This document shows, one piece after another, positions 6,548 to 15,369 of a stretch of 36,271 bases of DNA (position 1 is the stretch's first letter; each line of letters opens with the position of its first letter). The position numbers were made by a program, and so were the translations under genes. The notes beneath the pieces are model-generated. The model searched no databases and was not told the DNA's origin. It was given only the letters and a program-made list of their open reading frames with translations. This DNA comes from Opitutaceae bacterium (GTDB lineage: Bacteria > Verrucomicrobiota > Verrucomicrobiia > Opitutales > Opitutaceae). The DNA lies in contig JAGYIG010000035.1 in assembly GCA_018402455.1 (NCBI GenBank), forward strand, positions 1 to 36,271, given 5' to 3'.

Positions 6548-8547
6548 AGGCCACAGACCTCCGGATGGAACATGGTCTGGAAACCCCTTACCCGCTCCAG
6601 CCCTGCCAAAACTATTTCCGACTCGAGGGCTGGGCAATCGCATTGGGGGCCGACCAACCCACTCGCGTTCGCATGGTAATCGGCGATCAGGTCTTCCCCC
6701 CGGATCAAACCCCCGAGCGAGAGGACGTGGCGGAAAAATACCCGCAGGATATTTACGCGCGGCAAACCGGCTTCGAGTTCGTGTGCTTTCTGCCTTTCGG
6801 CAACCACTGGGGCACCTTGCAGGCATCCGCCGATGGTCAGAATTGGCGGGCTCTGCGCACGATGCTGATTCCGGTGAGCTCGCACCCGCTAATGGGCGGC
6901 TTTGAGCCCATGGGCACGGGCGGGGTGGTGACTGCGCCCATCAGAGCAGCCGGCTGGGTCTGGCATCCGGAATTCGCCATCCGTGAGGTTGGATTGCTGA
7001 TGGGCAATATCGAAGTGCCGTTGGATTACGGCCTCCCCCGCCCGGATGTGGGGCAACGCTTTCCCGACCAACCCGGGGCGGCCTACGCTGGATTTATGAC
7101 CAAGGAGAATCTACCCCGCGGCGAAGGGGCTCTCCGGCTTCAGGTCACCACCGACAATGGGCGCACCTATTTTCTCCCTGCCGAGGTCACCGCAAAAATA
7201 AAGGAGGGGGCATTCACCGCACCGCGGCAGGCCCCGGAGATGTGGGAACTCCCCGCGCGGGTGAGACCGACCGCTAACTTGGCGACTCCCGCCCACGTCG
7301 AGCTTGGCACCACCAACATTCTCTTTGTCCTCTACGGTGACTTTACCTCGAACAGCGCCTATCATGTGACCGCGCTGGCCAATCAATTGATCGAACGGGG
7401 CTACGACTGTGTGGTGGCCGTGCCCGAACACGCGGAGACCATTGGCGCTCAACCCGATGCCCGGTTCTTATGCATTGAATATGCCGAGCTCGCCCGACTG
7501 CCCTGCTTCTACCGCGATCGTAAGGCCCCGTCCCTCCTGCACGCTTGGACCACCCGCGAGTCGGTGCGCCTCTTCAGCCAAGCGGTGAGCCAACGATTTG
7601 GCTCGGAATTGGTGATTCATCTCGAAGACAACGAGCTTGTGCTCCTAGCGCACGCGCTGCGGCTACCGCCCGAGGAAATCCTGAAGTTACCGTCGGCCGA
7701 TTTGGACCGGATCGTGCCCCCGTCGCTTTCCCATCCGGAGCGCGCCGCCGAATTCATGGCTCAAGCCCGCGGCATCACCGTCATTACGAAAAAGCTGGCG
7801 CGACTGGTTCCCTCGAACCAACCCCATTGCTGCTTTTGGCCGGCCGCCACCGCGGCATTCTGCCCGCAGGAACGCAATGACGCCTTGCGCCAGTCTTGGG
7901 GAATCCCCTTGGCGGACAAAGTGATCTTCTACCACGGCAACGTTCACGAATCCAACTGGGAGGAGGTACGTGAGCTCTACCGCGCCGTGCAGGCCTTAAA
8001 TGCCAGTGGCCATCCCACGTGGTTGGTGCGCACGGGGCGCGACGCCGCCACGTTCACCCGCGAAATCGCTCCTTTGATCGCAAACCAATTGATCGAGTTG
8101 GGCTTCCTTAAACGGGCCAAGGACCTGCCCCCACTGATGAGTGTGGCTGATTATTTCGTGCAGCCCGGCGAACCGGGAGCATTCAACGACTACCGGTTCC
8201 CCTCTAAACTCCCCGAGTTTTTTGCCATCGGCCGACCGGTCATTCTGCCCCGAAGTAATCTGGGACACGACCTGATTCACCGACAACATGCCCTGGTGCT
8301 GGCCACCGCCAATGCCGCCACCATCGCCGCGGCTGTGCGCGAATTGAACGCAGATCCCGCCTTGGTGGCACGTCTCTCGAGGGGAGCGCTCGATTTCGCC
8401 GCTGAGCGGTTTTCTTGGTCCGCCAGTGCCGACACCGTTTTGGCCTTCTACCAATCCCATACCTCGCTGCCGTCGCCCAGCGATCGGCAGCTGGCGGCCG
8501 CCGCTTTATTGACTCGCACGATTAGCCGACAAGAAAATCGGGCCTAA
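6544..8547 (+). CDS. GT-B glycosyltransferase with two N-terminal beta modules
   Basis: The 667-residue protein carries two copies of the locus-specific beta module: about 15-112 (FRLEGWAI...REDVAEKYP...TGFEFV) and about 130-215 (AAGWVWHP...LPRPDVGQRFP...YAGFM). From about 257 to 650 there is a GT-B fold glycosyltransferase, GT4-like. The N-terminal Rossmann half starts NILFVLYGDFTSNSAYHV. The C-terminal half contains VIFYHGNVHESNWEE and the donor-binding stretch EPGAFNDYRFPSKLPEFFA (543-561), followed by IGRPVILP. A retaining nucleotide-sugar transferase of the cytoplasm is the likely role. The start ATG overlaps the stop of the coiled-coil gene by four bases, indicating coupling. The donor sugar cannot be told from the sequence. 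Confidence 0.85.
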   Translation: MKATDLRMEHGLETPYPLQPCQNYFRLEGWAIALGADQPTRVRMVIGDQVFPPDQTPEREDVAEKYPQDIYARQTGFEFVCFLPFGNHWGTLQASADGQNWRALRTMLIPVSSHPLMGGFEPMGTGGVVTAPIRAAGWVWHPEFAIREVGLLMGNIEVPLDYGLPRPDVGQRFPDQPGAAYAGFMTKENLPRGEGALRLQVTTDNGRTYFLPAEVTAKIKEGAFTAPRQAPEMWELPARVRPTANLATPAHVELGTTNILFVLYGDFTSNSAYHVTALANQLIERGYDCVVAVPEHAETIGAQPDARFLCIEYAELARLPCFYRDRKAPSLLHAWTTRESVRLFSQAVSQRFGSELVIHLEDNELVLLAHALRLPPEEILKLPSADLDRIVPPSLSHPERAAEFMAQARGITVITKKLARLVPSNQPHCCFWPAATAAFCPQERNDALRQSWGIPLADKVIFYHGNVHESNWEEVRELYRAVQALNASGHPTWLVRTGRDAATFTREIAPLIANQLIELGFLKRAKDLPPLMSVADYFVQPGEPGAFNDYRFPSKLPEFFAIGRPVILPRSNLGHDLIHRQHALVLATANAATIAAAVRELNADPALVARLSRGALDFAAERFSWSASADTVLAFYQSHTSLPSPSDRQLAAAALLTRTISRQENRA

Positions 8548-8570
8548 GCTCATATCTTATCCCCTTCGCG

Positions 8571-10022
8571 ATGTCCGCAGAATCCTACGCCGCCGCCGAT
8601 AATGAACGCATTCGGCACTACTTCGACAGCCTCAATACACCGCTTTCTCGCCACGCGGTGGGCTATCGTCGGCTGTTGGCCCGCTACTACTCCCGGTTGA
8701 TTCCGGCCGATTGCCGCATGCTCGAAATCGGTTGTGGCACCGGGGAACTCCTCAAGCACATCCCGGCGCGGGAGAAAGTCGGCCTGGATTTTGCGCCGGC
8801 CCAAATTGACCGGGCCCGCCAGAACGCCCCTGCGATCGATTTCCGCGTCGGCACGGTGGCGGACCTGCCCGCGAATGAGCCCTTCGATTGCATTATCCTA
8901 TCCGACACCGTCAACCACGTGCAGGACGTGCAAGCGCTGCTGCTACAGGTTCATCGGGTTTCGACCCCGGCCACGCGATTGCTGCTGAATTTCCCCAATA
9001 CCCTCTGGCGACCGGTGTTCCGGTTGGCTCAGTCACTGGGTCTACGCTCCACCCAGTTGCAAAGCAGTTGGCTATCCGGCCAAGATGTGGTCAACCTCCT
9101 GCATCTCGCCGATTGGGACGTGGTCAAACAACAACCGCGCGCCTTGGTGCCGTATGCCGGCGGGGCGGTGGAACGGGTGATCAATCGCTGGCTGGCGCCG
9201 CTTTTGCCGTGGTTCTGCCTCACCCAATTCATCGTCGCCCGGCCCGCGCCCTGTCGCCCGCAAATTGGCGATCGCTTGGCGCACCCCACGATCCGCCCCG
9301 AGGACACTACGGTCTCCGTGGTCATTCCTGCCCGCAATGAAGCGGGCAATATCGAGTCGGCCATCACCCGGACTCCCGCGATGGGCAAATGGACGGAATT
9401 CATCTTTGTCGAAGGCGGCTCCAGCGACCACACCTGGGCCGAGATTCAACGCGTTAAAGAGGCCTACCCCGATCTTCGCATCAGAATCATGCAACAATCC
9501 CTCCGCGGCAAAGGCAACGCCGTGCGCGAAGCCTTTGCGCAAGCGGAGGGGGATTTGCTCATGATTCTGGATGCTGACCTGACCATGCCTCCGGAGGAGC
9601 TGCCAAAATACTTTAATGCCGTGATCACCGGCCACTGCGAGTTCGCCAATGGGTGCCGCCTCGTATACCCGATGGACGACGAGGCCATGCGGTTTCTCAA
9701 TATGATCGCGAACAAGTCTTTCGGCATCATCTTTTCCTGGCTGCTGGGGCAACCCATCAAAGACACGCTCTGCGGCACCAAAGTGCTGTCTCGTCGCAAC
9801 TACGAACGCATCGCCAAAAATCGAGCCTACTTCGGCGATTTTGACCCCTACGGGGATTTCGACCTGTTGTTTGGGGCCGACCGGTTGAATCTCAAGATCC
9901 GCGACATCCCGATCCGCTACAAGGACCGCACCTACGGCACAACCAACATCAATCGATGGGCCGGCGGGTGGCTGCTGCTGCGCATGGTCCTGTTCGCCGC
10001 TCGAAAATTGAAATTCGTCTGA
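8571..10022 (+). CDS. SAM methyltransferase - GT2 glycosyltransferase fusion
   Basis: The 483-residue protein joins two enzymes. Residues 45-140 are a class I SAM-dependent methyltransferase: motif I MLEIGCGTGELL (50-61), VGLDFAPAQID as motif II, and FDCIILSDTVNHVQD as the post-motif. Residues 246-460 are a GT2 domain of the dolichyl/polyprenyl-phosphate sugar synthase type: VSVVIPARNEAGNI, FIFVEGGSSDHT, RGKGNAVREAF, metal-binding DADLTMPPEEL (334-344), KDTLCGTKVL, and the FDPYGDFDLLFGA acceptor region. Both active-site sets look complete. The fusion suggests methylation and glycosyl transfer act on the same or consecutive intermediates, possibly a polyprenyl-phosphate carrier. The ATG at 8571 follows the previous gene after 23 bases without a clear Shine-Dalgarno sequence. 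Confidence 0.88.
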   Translation: MSAESYAAADNERIRHYFDSLNTPLSRHAVGYRRLLARYYSRLIPADCRMLEIGCGTGELLKHIPAREKVGLDFAPAQIDRARQNAPAIDFRVGTVADLPANEPFDCIILSDTVNHVQDVQALLLQVHRVSTPATRLLLNFPNTLWRPVFRLAQSLGLRSTQLQSSWLSGQDVVNLLHLADWDVVKQQPRALVPYAGGAVERVINRWLAPLLPWFCLTQFIVARPAPCRPQIGDRLAHPTIRPEDTTVSVVIPARNEAGNIESAITRTPAMGKWTEFIFVEGGSSDHTWAEIQRVKEAYPDLRIRIMQQSLRGKGNAVREAFAQAEGDLLMILDADLTMPPEELPKYFNAVITGHCEFANGCRLVYPMDDEAMRFLNMIANKSFGIIFSWLLGQPIKDTLCGTKVLSRRNYERIAKNRAYFGDFDPYGDFDLLFGADRLNLKIRDIPIRYKDRTYGTTNINRWAGGWLLLRMVLFAARKLKFV

Positions 10023-10069
10023 TCACCCAGCATTGACGAAGCGGACTCCGCTCCCTGCTCTGCTTGCCG

Positions 10070-10822
10070 ATGCCGTTGTATGACTTCAGCGATCTGACGA
10101 TCGATAAAACCATCTCGCCCCGGGACACTATGATCGTGCCGGGACGAGAAGAGCAGTATTTCGAGATCGGGCAACGCGCCCTCGAACTGGTGGAATTTGC
10201 CGCCAACCTGTGCGACAAACCGCACTTCCCCAACATTCTGGATTTCGGCTGTGGCTACGCCCGGGTGCTCCGCTGGCTGCGGCCGCGTCACCACTACGCC
10301 ACAATCACCGCCTGTGAGCTGGACCCGTCTTGCATTGAGTTTTGCGCGAAACACTGGGGGGCGATTCCGGTGCTTTCCGCCACCGACCCCAGCAAAATCG
10401 CGTTGGACCGCAAATTCGATCTGATCTGGTGCGGATCGGTTCTGACCCATCTCGACGAAGCCGCCTGGACGAAGACCTTCGACTTCCTCGTGGAATCGAC
10501 GGCCGAGTGCGGCATCATCATCCTCACGCTACAGGGCCGCTTCTTTGCCAGTGCCTTGGCCAATCGGCAGCCTTACATCGCGGATGATGTGGACAAGGCC
10601 GCGCTGCTGGCGGAATTCAAGGAACGGGGATTCGCCTACCAGAACTACTTCGACCGCCACGACCACGACTACGGCATCGCCTTAACTTCGCCTCAGTGGG
10701 TAACCGCGCAAATCGAAAAACGATCGAATCTCATCCTGCGTTCCTACATTGAGGAAGCTTGGGGCATGCAGGACGTGGTGGTGCTCTATAAGACCGAGAA
10801 TTATTTCGCCGACGTCGTCTGA
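10070..10822 (+). CDS. Class I SAM-dependent methyltransferase
   Basis: The 250-residue protein has motif I ILDFGCGYARVLRWL (56-70), an acidic residue after the second strand (ACELDPSCIEF) and a motif IV-like FDLIWCGSVLTHLDEAAW. These are typical of small-molecule or sugar methyltransferases of the UbiE/MT-11 type. It probably methylates a sugar residue of the glycan; the substrate is unknown. I chose the ATG at 10070 (MPLYDFSDL) over the TTG two codons upstream. It is the last plus-strand gene of this block. Its final 22 bases overlap the end of the convergent membrane glycosyltransferase gene on the other strand, so there is no room for a terminator between them. Confidence 0.86.
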   Translation: MPLYDFSDLTIDKTISPRDTMIVPGREEQYFEIGQRALELVEFAANLCDKPHFPNILDFGCGYARVLRWLRPRHHYATITACELDPSCIEFCAKHWGAIPVLSATDPSKIALDRKFDLIWCGSVLTHLDEAAWTKTFDFLVESTAECGIIILTLQGRFFASALANRQPYIADDVDKAALLAEFKERGFAYQNYFDRHDHDYGIALTSPQWVTAQIEKRSNLILRSYIEEAWGMQDVVVLYKTENYFADVV

Positions 10823-12954
10823 GCAGAATCTTCTGCGGAAAAGTGCAGCGTTTTCAGCCACGCCTGGTCAAAAGCCGGCCGGTTAAACGGTCCCGCTCCG
10901 ACGCGCAACAGGAGCTGACGGGAGTCGCCCTCGGGCAGAGCTAGGACCAGATTGCGCGGAGCATGTCCCTCCTCCGGCGAGATCCAATCGCGTGATAGAC
11001 TCACGGGACGGGCCGTTGAATCCCAGAGCTCAAACCTGACCATAAGCCCATCAAAATCGCGTTCGGCGTAAACATTGCTGGGAACCACGTAGGATACGGT
11101 TACGGAACGTGAATCAGCCGGAACCGTGAACAACAGTTCTGTCGGCGCGTGTACCAACAACGCTTTGCTACCCTCAATATCCGCGACAATCACACCATGA
11201 GGGAAATTACCCGCGATCGGAATAACATCAAGCGCGGGACTAATCTGCTCCTGCACCAAAGCGGACAAAACCGGCAATAGCTGAGGAGAAACCATTCGAT
11301 CATCTTCAGGGACGGAAATCTCGGCTAGCTCTATCTCCCTCACCCTAGCAGCCATCTCCGCGTAGCGATCAAATCGCGCAAACACCGTAATCGCGTGATT
11401 CCAAACCAGCAAAGGAACAGCATGAAGATCGAGCTGCAAAATTCGCTGCGTGACCCAACGAGGCTGGCGACTTGCCTCCCCTTCGACCAACATCAACGGC
11501 ACCGATTCGTCGGCCAATAGCGCGATGTTCTGATCCACCTTGGCCGCATGAAAAAACATCTGCGCATCAGGGATCATCAACATTCGGCGTTGGGCATGAA
11601 ACGCCAACCAGGGATTCCAGTCCCCCATGTGTCCAACGATCACGTCGTCGGGATCCGTCAGTTCTCGGATCAACCCTGGTAACTTGGACTCTTGCGCCGG
11701 CCGCTCCAAAATATCCTGAAACAGTTCGCTCCGGTACAGGTGGAACTGGCTGGCGGTCAGGATTACGATGCCCAGCCCAGCCGGTAACTTGCTCTGCCAA
11801 ACCGCTCCAGGACGATCCCACCAAAATGCCAAACCAATCGAAAACGCGACCACCAGATAGGCCGCGTTGGCATACAGGTAGTAGTCATGAGCCACATACA
11901 GATTCGTAAAAATCAGCTGAATCCCCCCGAATGCGACGACGCCCAGCATGGCCAGCATCCGCGTCTGGCGCCCCACGAGCGAAATCAGCAGCCCTCCCGC
12001 CAAAACCAGTGGTGAAACAATGTCGCGGTGCCAGTGCTGGGCGAGTAGTTCCCAAGTCGAAGGGTCGATTTTCATCCCCCAGGTGCCAAAATTAAAACCG
12101 GTCAACTCCGAGGAAATGAGAAAATGGGCAACCGGGTTTTGCGCCTTTACGTGGTCCGCGTAGCTGACCCAACCGTAGCCCAAAGCCAACAAGCCCGCAC
12201 CAAGCACACCGGCCTGAAGCAGCCAGGGACGCCAGTTCCCCGCTGTCCGTAAGCGCACGCCATCGGCCAACCAAAGAAAGGCCCACGGCAAACAGGCCAC
12301 CGCCCAAGTCGTGGGCTTGACCAACACCGCCACGGCTCCCGCCACCACCGCCAGGAGCAGATGTCCCCACGCTGCAGAGCGGCGGTAGCTAAGGACTCCC
12401 CACAAGAACCAAGCGGAGGCGCACCAAGCGGTCGATTCGATGAGGACCGCGGCCGAGTAAAACGCATACACTGGCGTCGCGATCAACACCGCCAGCACAC
12501 CAAAACCTGCCCCCCAACTGAGTCCGACCCGGCGCAAGATCAACCCTACGGCCAGCAATCCCAGGCAAAAGGCAAAGACCGACACAAACCGTCCAGCCTG
12601 CACCACTTCAGATCCGGTCATGGTCGCCCAACCCGCCGCGCCCCACTGGTAGAGCGGAAACTCCATCGGAATGGACCAGGGCTTGCCTAATACCGGAGTG
12701 GAGTAATCGAGTCGCATGCCGTCTCGGGCCACCGCTTGGATGGAGAGCGCCGTTTGCGCCTGTCGAAACTCGTGACCCGTCATGGTCTCGTTGCCCCATC
12801 CTACGCTCACGTGGAGGAACCATGCCACTAGGGTGAAAATCAGGAAACTCAGGCCGACCCCATCTGCCGTGGTCAGCCCCGATGGGGATGCCTCCAGCGG
12901 GGGTCGACGGTCAATATCCGCCAATTTCGAAAGATCCCCAGGTTCACGATGCAC
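10801..12954 (-). CDS. GT-C membrane glycosyltransferase (PMT/ArnT-like), RQAQTA type
   Basis: The 717-residue protein is a polytopic GT-C type glycosyltransferase. After a soluble N-terminus it has one membrane helix (about 34-54). The first outer loop follows with GHEFRQAQTA (60-69), where the acidic residue is the likely catalytic position, and PMEFPLYQW (96-104). About nine more helices run to residue 400. Later motifs NFGTWGMKIDPSTW and AHDYYLYANAAY are shared with the paralogues. A soluble region to 717 ends in a beta-sandwich module (about 599-717: LLVHAPTEL...FDGLMVRFEL...RDWISP...FDQAWLKTLHF). Enzymes of this class use polyprenyl-phosphate sugars outside the membrane. The start is GTG at 12954, 17 bases after the upstream paralogue's stop, so the two form an operon. 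Confidence 0.85.
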   Translation of the reverse strand: MHREPGDLSKLADIDRRPPLEASPSGLTTADGVGLSFLIFTLVAWFLHVSVGWGNETMTGHEFRQAQTALSIQAVARDGMRLDYSTPVLGKPWSIPMEFPLYQWGAAGWATMTGSEVVQAGRFVSVFAFCLGLLAVGLILRRVGLSWGAGFGVLAVLIATPVYAFYSAAVLIESTAWCASAWFLWGVLSYRRSAAWGHLLLAVVAGAVAVLVKPTTWAVACLPWAFLWLADGVRLRTAGNWRPWLLQAGVLGAGLLALGYGWVSYADHVKAQNPVAHFLISSELTGFNFGTWGMKIDPSTWELLAQHWHRDIVSPLVLAGGLLISLVGRQTRMLAMLGVVAFGGIQLIFTNLYVAHDYYLYANAAYLVVAFSIGLAFWWDRPGAVWQSKLPAGLGIVILTASQFHLYRSELFQDILERPAQESKLPGLIRELTDPDDVIVGHMGDWNPWLAFHAQRRMLMIPDAQMFFHAAKVDQNIALLADESVPLMLVEGEASRQPRWVTQRILQLDLHAVPLLVWNHAITVFARFDRYAEMAARVREIELAEISVPEDDRMVSPQLLPVLSALVQEQISPALDVIPIAGNFPHGVIVADIEGSKALLVHAPTELLFTVPADSRSVTVSYVVPSNVYAERDFDGLMVRFELWDSTARPVSLSRDWISPEEGHAPRNLVLALPEGDSRQLLLRVGAGPFNRPAFDQAWLKTLHFSAEDSAQTTSAK

Positions 12955-12971
12955 GCGTGGAGATGACGGGA

Positions 12972-15092
12972 TTATTCGCTGAATTCAATCTCAACCAGAT
13001 AAGCCCAATCGAAGGCGTGGCTTGAGACTCCCCCGCTGCTGAACCGCAAAATCTCACCATCAGCCAAACTATAACGAAAGCGAGAAGTGATCACCCCTTG
13101 ATCCGCCGCCACCGTCGCGGGCCGCAAGGTTCGGGAAAATACCTGACGCCGATGTCCCTCGGCATTTTCCACTTCCACCACAAACACCACGCCGTCCGTC
13201 CGATCTCCTTCCCGATCCCAAGCCTCGTCGAAAATGCCGTAGCGCCATTTGATCGAGCCCGCCCGGCGCCGGGGATCGATCCAAAGGGCCGCGTCGGGAT
13301 GGAAGTTGATGATGGGTTCCCCCGCGAGGTCGAACATCCGATAGCCGTAGGCAATCTCAAAACGCGAAACCGTTTCATTGACCATCGAGAAAACCACACG
13401 GGAGGCGCCAGGCGTAACTTCCTGTAGTCCGAGTAAAACCCCCTCCGCGGGTAGGGTCGTGCGCAACAACTCAACGTGAGGATACGTGCTTCCGCCCTCT
13501 CCGCCCATTCGTCGCACAATCTCTTCGAACCTGAATGGACTCACATAGATGTGCTCCACCTGACCAGCGATCGAATGACGCAGCACAGGAGTGCTGATCA
13601 TGCCCAACTTATCCACGACCTCAGCGACGATTTGACCACCGTCTCTTTCCATGGTTTCGGAAACCACCAGAGCAGCGACATCTTCGTCTCGCAGGGCCTC
13701 GATGGCCCTCAGCAGATAATCCAAATCGTAGCGCTGCGTATCACGCACCATCAGGGCCCGCCGCCCGCTGTAGTAAGGAATGATCGCCGACCAGTCGAAA
13801 CCCAGACCCATGATGATGCTCGATGGGGACAGCATGTCGTTCAACATGGCGGTCATCCCGGATCCACCGTGACTGGGCACTCGCTGCATCTTCCCATAGC
13901 CGCCCCAGTAAACGTGCAACATCGCGCCAAGAGGCAGCATGGTCAGCAGCACCGCGGCTTTCACCGGCATCCGCTCCGCGGTGAATAAACCCCAGATAAT
14001 CACGCCAAAGGCCATCATCAGAAAAAATGTGCCGGCATAGAAATAATAGTCTTGGTAGGCGTAGGCATAGGGGAAGGCGAGTTGGCCAAAAAGCCACAAT
14101 CCCGTGAGGCCCAGAATGGGGCGCCAGCGTTTTCGATTTAGCGTGAGGCCCACCGCCAGCACCAAACCAATGAACCAATGAGCACCCACGGTTTCACTCC
14201 AACGCTCGGCCAGGACCTGCCAGGTTTCCGGATCAAGGCGGGAGGCAAGGCTGAAGGTCCCAAAGTTACCCTGCGAAAGCTCCGCCGAAGTGAACTGATA
14301 GGCTCCCGGGTGGGACGCCTTCAAGGCATCCGTAAACCAAATCCACTCCCGGAACGCCAGATACGGCAGGATCACCGGACCAATCCCCCAGATCAGGGTG
14401 CCACCTATGCGCCGCGCACCAGCCCGACTCTTGATCTCCCGCCACAACGTCCCAGCGCCGTACAACGCGGCCGGAAACAACCAGACGGCAAAGACCAGAC
14501 TTTTGATCAGGATACCCAGAGTTGCCGCCAACCCCGCCAGGGCAAACCACCACCAACGCCGACGCTGTAAAACCAACACAAACATCGCCAGGAACCAGGC
14601 CGAAAACATCGTCGCCATCGGGTCGATCAGAAACGACCGGGAATAGAAAAGATAGATCGGACAAGCCAACACGGGCATCAGGATCAAAAGGCGTCCGGCC
14701 GGCGGCACACGAAATCCGGACAACAAAAGATAGAGCGCGGGTAGGGTAAGATAAAAACAGGCCAACGATACGCCTCGGGCGGCCTGAAAATCGCGTAACT
14801 CCAGCGCCCGCATCACTCCGACCACACACCATTGGTAAAAGGGGAATTCCAACGGAAAGGCCCACGGCTTGCCGAGGATGGGGGTTTCGTAGTAGGGCCC
14901 GAAGTTATTCTGCTGATCGATATACCGGGTAATGATCGCCGTTTGCGCTTGGCGGAACTCGTGCCCGATCATGAACCCCGACTCCCAATTGGCCGTCGAG
15001 AGCACAAAATGCACCGTCAGCATAAATCCGAAGACGAGCATCACCCACTTTAGGCGCAAACGAGCAGGAGGGGGGGCCGTCACGAAACTCAT
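12972..15092 (-). CDS. GT-C membrane glycosyltransferase (PMT/ArnT-like), RQAQTA type, paralogue
   Basis: The 706-residue protein is a paralogue of its downstream neighbour. Shared features are a first membrane helix (13-32), outer loop GHEFRQAQTA (43-52), LGKPWAFPLEFPFYQW (73-88), helices to about 395, NFGTFSLASRLDPETW (276-291) and YAYQDYYFYAG. The C-terminal soluble part ends in one beta-sandwich module (about 595-706) with IKWRYGIFDEAW, RTDGVVFVVEVE, FSRTLRP and HAFDWAYLVEIEFSE. It probably transfers a sugar from a polyprenyl-phosphate donor onto an acceptor on the outer membrane-facing side; the substrate is unknown. The start ATG at 15092 has a plausible ribosome-binding sequence (AAGGAAG) directly upstream, which is unusual in this window. 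It is the first gene of a two-gene minus-strand operon, divergent from the 15370 operon. Confidence 0.86.
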   Translation of the reverse strand: MSFVTAPPPARLRLKWVMLVFGFMLTVHFVLSTANWESGFMIGHEFRQAQTAIITRYIDQQNNFGPYYETPILGKPWAFPLEFPFYQWCVVGVMRALELRDFQAARGVSLACFYLTLPALYLLLSGFRVPPAGRLLILMPVLACPIYLFYSRSFLIDPMATMFSAWFLAMFVLVLQRRRWWWFALAGLAATLGILIKSLVFAVWLFPAALYGAGTLWREIKSRAGARRIGGTLIWGIGPVILPYLAFREWIWFTDALKASHPGAYQFTSAELSQGNFGTFSLASRLDPETWQVLAERWSETVGAHWFIGLVLAVGLTLNRKRWRPILGLTGLWLFGQLAFPYAYAYQDYYFYAGTFFLMMAFGVIIWGLFTAERMPVKAAVLLTMLPLGAMLHVYWGGYGKMQRVPSHGGSGMTAMLNDMLSPSSIIMGLGFDWSAIIPYYSGRRALMVRDTQRYDLDYLLRAIEALRDEDVAALVVSETMERDGGQIVAEVVDKLGMISTPVLRHSIAGQVEHIYVSPFRFEEIVRRMGGEGGSTYPHVELLRTTLPAEGVLLGLQEVTPGASRVVFSMVNETVSRFEIAYGYRMFDLAGEPIINFHPDAALWIDPRRRAGSIKWRYGIFDEAWDREGDRTDGVVFVVEVENAEGHRRQVFSRTLRPATVAADQGVITSRFRYSLADGEILRFSSGGVSSHAFDWAYLVEIEFSE

Positions 15093-15369
15093 CTTCCTTC
15101 AGAACCAAATTTTACGACCAATTCTCGTCAAGCGTTACTCCGCCATCATTTTATGGATTTTCTCAACGGCTTGGCCGGCCCAGATTTTACCCCAGAATCC
15201 AGACGGCGAACACCCGCGCCGGAAGCGGGTCAACCCCGGGTCGCAGAAACCCTCCGGTCCCACAAACGTTCCCGGTCCTTTTCCCTTTCCCTCGCCGAGC
15301 CTAAAAGTCGAACGGGGCGGAAAACCGCGCTTTACGGCATCACCCTAGGCAGGTTCAGTTACAGGTTTC
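15093..15369. other. Divergent intergenic region
   Basis: This 277-base gap separates the minus-strand GT-C pair from the long plus-strand operon, so promoters for both must lie here or the plus operon is read from further away. The minus-gene side is AT-richer (about 15099-15165) and includes TTGACG and TAAAAT on the minus strand, but only 11 bases apart, so I do not call a promoter. A GC-rich hairpin (ACCCGC/GCGGGT, 15212-15230) lacks a T-run. No gene is evident. Confidence 0.5.

Noticed and set aside
10049..10062. Second copy of the palindromic element (CTCCCTGCTC)
   Set aside because: Only a ten-base match to one arm, with no opposite arm or core nearby.
15099..15140. Possible promoter (TTGACG and TAAAAT on the minus strand) for the 12972 gene
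   Set aside because: The two hexamers are only 11 bases apart, too close for a sigma-70 promoter.
15212..15230. GC-rich hairpin in the divergent intergenic region
   Set aside because: Six-base stem with no following T-run, and both flanking genes begin here, so a terminator is not expected.
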